From the IMG/VR virus record IMGVR_UViG_3300047277_000087, positions 1 to 33,402 of that record: a DNA stretch of 33,402 bases; one strand, 5' to 3'. The translations under genes and the position numbers were made by a program. Shown piece by piece: positions 31,673 to 33,402 of this stretch. The DNA comes from a virus. The notes under the pieces are model-generated. The model was given only the letters and a program-made list of their open reading frames with translations. It had not been told where the DNA came from and searched no databases. Every line of letters starts with the position of its first letter. The stretch's first letter is position 1.

Positions 31673-31755
31673 TTGTCCCACCTGTGCATTTCATAACAAA
31701 CAAATAGAAAAATTATCACTACTGAGTAAATCGGGATGTAAACTAAATCAATCAT
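31669..31755 (-). CDS. Very small membrane protein (28 aa)
   Basis: 28 residues from ATG 31755, with AAGGGA nine bases upstream and an ATGA overlap with the DUF1064 gene stop. It is almost entirely a transmembrane helix (IPIYSVVIIFLFVCY), with the polar end EMHRWDK. It fills, with the next gene, the 183-base space between two recognised genes. Function unknown. Confidence 0.55.
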   Translation of the reverse strand: MIDLVYIPIYSVVIIFLFVCYEMHRWDK

Positions 31756-32093
31756 TTTCTAATTTCCCTTATCGTTATGCCGTGCTTTTCAAGCATGAGC
31801 TTTCGTTTAATAATGTAATCTTTAGTAATAAAGCCCTTAACATCTTCAACTATTACGCCAATCGTGCCATTTGAATAGACAAAATCTGCTTTGTACTTCA
31901 CAGCCCTTTCACAGCGTCCATCTTCTTTAATTAACTTCGGTATTAACACAAACTCAACCTGCATCGTTAATCCGCTAATATGCCCTGAGCGCTCAAGCAT
32001 GCTTAGATACTCATAGCGCTTGGCTTCTGCCATCGAATCGAAAGTAATGCCGCCACAGACGGTCTTTTTGTTTTTATACTTTGATGTAGCCAT
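31752..32093 (-). CDS. DUF1064-family nuclease-like protein
   Basis: 113 residues. SKYKNKKTVCGGITFDSMAE, ARYEYL-type helix (AKRYEYLSMLERSG), then KADFVYSNG and VIVEDVKGF follow the DUF1064 family, with the PD-(D/E)xK-like residues E in MAEAKRYE, D in KADF and E-D-V-K. It is predicted to be a phage DNA nuclease, possibly in recombination. It overlaps the YbcO-like gene by 20 nt. Confidence 0.8.
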   Translation of the reverse strand: MATSKYKNKKTVCGGITFDSMAEAKRYEYLSMLERSGHISGLTMQVEFVLIPKLIKEDGRCERAVKYKADFVYSNGTIGVIVEDVKGFITKDYIIKRKLMLEKHGITIREIRK

Positions 32094-32355
32094 TTTTAAG
32101 CCAATACTCTTGAGTTCGTTCTACACCTTGCCTATGCGCTAGTTCTGCATAAGCTCGATCAGTAATGCGCGTCCTGCGATCAATCTCGTCATGACAACTT
32201 GAGCAACAAAATGCACCTTGTAAATCTGATTTCTTTAGGCCCATCCCGCCACCGCCTAAATGCGCCAGCACAACGGTTTCCGGATTGCGATTACATACGC
32301 CCGGCAATCTAACTAAGCAGTCTTGTCCGCGAGCGCTTTCTCGTAATTTATTCAT
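32074..32355 (-). CDS. YbcO-like (DUF1364) putative nuclease
   Basis: 93 residues. The order RESARGQDCLVRLPGVCNRN, then VVLAHLGGGGMGLKKSD, then FCCSSCHDEIDRR is the YbcO/DUF1364 signature: paired Cys and His residues that bind zinc, with an HNH-like core. Members occur in the nin region of lambdoid phages. An ATGA overlap with the NinB-type gene supports a shared recombination operon. Confidence 0.85.
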   Translation of the reverse strand: MNKLRESARGQDCLVRLPGVCNRNPETVVLAHLGGGGMGLKKSDLQGAFCCSSCHDEIDRRTRITDRAYAELAHRQGVERTQEYWLKNGYIKV

Positions 32356-32780
32356 AAGTTACTCGTAAACCTGACATCCAACTCAGTCACCGCATACGCA
32401 TAGAGCTGTTCAAAATAGATGCTCATACCCTTAGTCGTCAGCTTCGTTGTGCTACCGACCATCTTGAGCGTACCGTCTGGCATTTCCTGCCATTTGATAT
32501 AACTTGGCAGGGTTAGTTCTTCACTAGGTACGTCCGGTAAAAACAATCCTTTCAAGTGTTCATGCCAGATTGCCGGAGTAAATCCTTTTCCTTCTATCCT
32601 TACTTGTCTGGATATGTCACCCAGTATGGCCTTCCACTGGTAACGGTTCTGCCCACTGGTTCGTTTTTTAACGTGTTTTTGAATAACGACTTCCATTGAT
32701 CCATCAGTCGGCAAGTCGTTAATCGTCTTTATTGCGTGGAAGTGTTTACGATCACTGTCGATAATAAAGGTTGCTTTCAC
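32352..32780 (-). CDS. ninB: NinB/Orf-family recombination protein
   Basis: 142 residues from a GTG that overlaps the upstream stop (GTGA), with GAAGG upstream. The hallmark SGQNRYQWKAILGDISRQVR, then WHEHLKGLFL and GSTTKLTTKGMSIYFEQL fit the NinB (lambda Orf) family, a mediator that binds SSB-coated single-stranded DNA and helps load recombinase. This phage also encodes an SSB. Confidence 0.85.
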   Translation of the reverse strand: MKATFIIDSDRKHFHAIKTINDLPTDGSMEVVIQKHVKKRTSGQNRYQWKAILGDISRQVRIEGKGFTPAIWHEHLKGLFLPDVPSEELTLPSYIKWQEMPDGTLKMVGSTTKLTTKGMSIYFEQLYAYAVTELDVRFTSNL

Positions 32781-33019
32781 CAGCTAACCTTCGACTTCGG
32801 TACTGTCATATCTCTAACGCCCTGCTCAACGCCCTGCTTAAGCACGACTTTGTCATTAATAACCACTTCGATAAACGCAGGCTTTCCCATGTGCTGATTA
32901 ATATCAAGCATAAACTGAGCCATTTCTGGTGATGCTTGTTTGATGGTATTCCATGTGTCTAATCTCTTATTTTTTGCTTTGTCTGCCAATGCTTGCGCTT
33001 TAGCAACAGGATCATTCAA
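32777..33019 (-). CDS. Small unknown protein, coupled to ninB
   Basis: 80 residues starting at TTG 33019, which overlaps the upstream TGA (TTGA). An N-terminal charged helix (VAKAQALADKAKNKRLDTWN), then a beta-like FIEVVINDKVVLKQGV. No family recognised. It lies in the recombination gene cluster. Confidence 0.6.
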   Translation of the reverse strand: MNDPVAKAQALADKAKNKRLDTWNTIKQASPEMAQFMLDINQHMGKPAFIEVVINDKVVLKQGVEQGVRDMTVPKSKVSW

Positions 33020-33384
33020 ACTGACTCAGCTAATAACTGGCTTGCCTGCTCTAGCATTGCTTGGTTATTCCTTTCTCGCTCAACACGAATGGCATCACGA
33101 TCTAAAATATCTTGACGTTTTTTATCATCTAATCTTTTTTGACCATCTTTCATCGCCTGGTTAATCTCATGCCATTTTGATTTAAGATGCTGGTCATTAT
33201 TGGGAAGTTCGGTTACGTTACCAGTCAGTAGTCCTGCAATAACACCAGCATCCTGTGGCGCTGGTATCAGCTTGTTGGCGGTTTGCTGAGTAATACGACC
33301 AACAGCAACGGCCTTGATTAGTGCGGGTTCGATCAATTCCTTGTCATAACCAACACAAGCTTTCCAGATGACGGGCTTTTGCAT
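33016..33384 (-). CDS. Unknown protein of the replication/recombination region
   Basis: 122 residues from ATG 33384 (GAAGCG upstream; the start overlaps an upstream TAA). N-terminal compact part (WKACVGYDKELIEPALIKAV, then APQDAGVIAGLLTGNV), then a long charged helix. Not recognised; it lies where replication-initiator partners are often encoded. Confidence 0.6.
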   Translation of the reverse strand: MQKPVIWKACVGYDKELIEPALIKAVAVGRITQQTANKLIPAPQDAGVIAGLLTGNVTELPNNDQHLKSKWHEINQAMKDGQKRLDDKKRQDILDRDAIRVERERNNQAMLEQASQLLAESV

Positions 33385-33402
33385 TAACGACGCTTCATTG
33401 CA
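33384..33402 (-). CDS. 3' tip of an upstream gene (partial)
   Basis: At the right edge a frame ends with codons AMKRR and a TAA that overlaps the next ATG (TAATG). In this tightly overlapped operon that is likely the end of a further gene, but 19 bases cannot identify it. Confidence 0.35.

Noticed and set aside
31614-31874. 86-codon plus-strand frame
   Set aside because: Antisense to the DUF1064 gene and the two tiny membrane genes, which have ribosome-binding sites and overlaps in their favour.
1-33402. CRISPR array, tRNA or rRNA genes, insertion sequences
   Set aside because: No regularly spaced repeats, cloverleaf with a CCA end, or transposase-like protein was seen on either strand.

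Overview
The window is a nearly continuous stretch of a temperate, short-tailed (podovirus-type) phage of a Gram-negative proteobacterium. Its relatives are Bordetella phage BPP-1 and, more distantly, Salmonella phage epsilon15. The i-spanin/o-spanin pair needs an outer membrane, and the SSB, NinB-, YbcO- and PrtN-type genes are typical of proteobacterial phages. GC content looks moderate and I cannot name the host. Family calls are from recognised sequence motifs and memory of BPP-1; no search was run.

Layout. Bases 1-2228 (+) are the end of an early operon: an unidentified gene tail, SSB, two small helix-turn-helix proteins, a TTG-start zinc-ribbon protein, three accessory proteins and a PrtN-like regulator, nearly all joined by 4-nt overlaps. 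A 255-base intergenic region rich in GCACGAT motifs precedes the tyrosine integrase (2484-3491). Two plus-strand moron-like genes (a secreted protein and a small membrane protein) flank the minus-strand endolysin. From 33402 down to 4533 everything is on the minus strand. Read in the direction of transcription it runs: NinB/YbcO/DUF1064-type recombination and nuclease genes with very small membrane proteins; terminase; portal; head proteins, scaffold, capsid and cement; a strong UUCG-loop terminator; a holin-like protein and spanins; a fibre adaptor; the diversity-generating retroelement (DGR); the tail tube pair; and the internal virion (DNA-ejection) proteins.

The main system is a complete DGR at 18849-21674: an Mtd-like receptor-binding protein with a variable repeat (VR), Avd, a template repeat (TR) and a DGR-type reverse transcriptase. 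TR and VR align without gaps over about 112 bp. All 13 differences fall at template adenines, all in codon positions 1 or 2, changing eight residues of the C-terminal lectin-like fold. A GAAA-loop hairpin follows the mtd stop codon, as in BPP-1. This is strong evidence of a retroelement that has diversified the tail tip.

Other points: an injected virion protein with a possible BECR-type nuclease domain; a split lysis cassette with Rz1 nested inside Rz; a chain of 28-, 35- and 44-residue membrane proteins with good ribosome-binding sites or coupled starts; and a repeat cluster that may be the integration/excision control region. Integrase is flanked on both sides by phage genes, which suggests a free or circularly permuted phage genome rather than a prophage cut at its ends.
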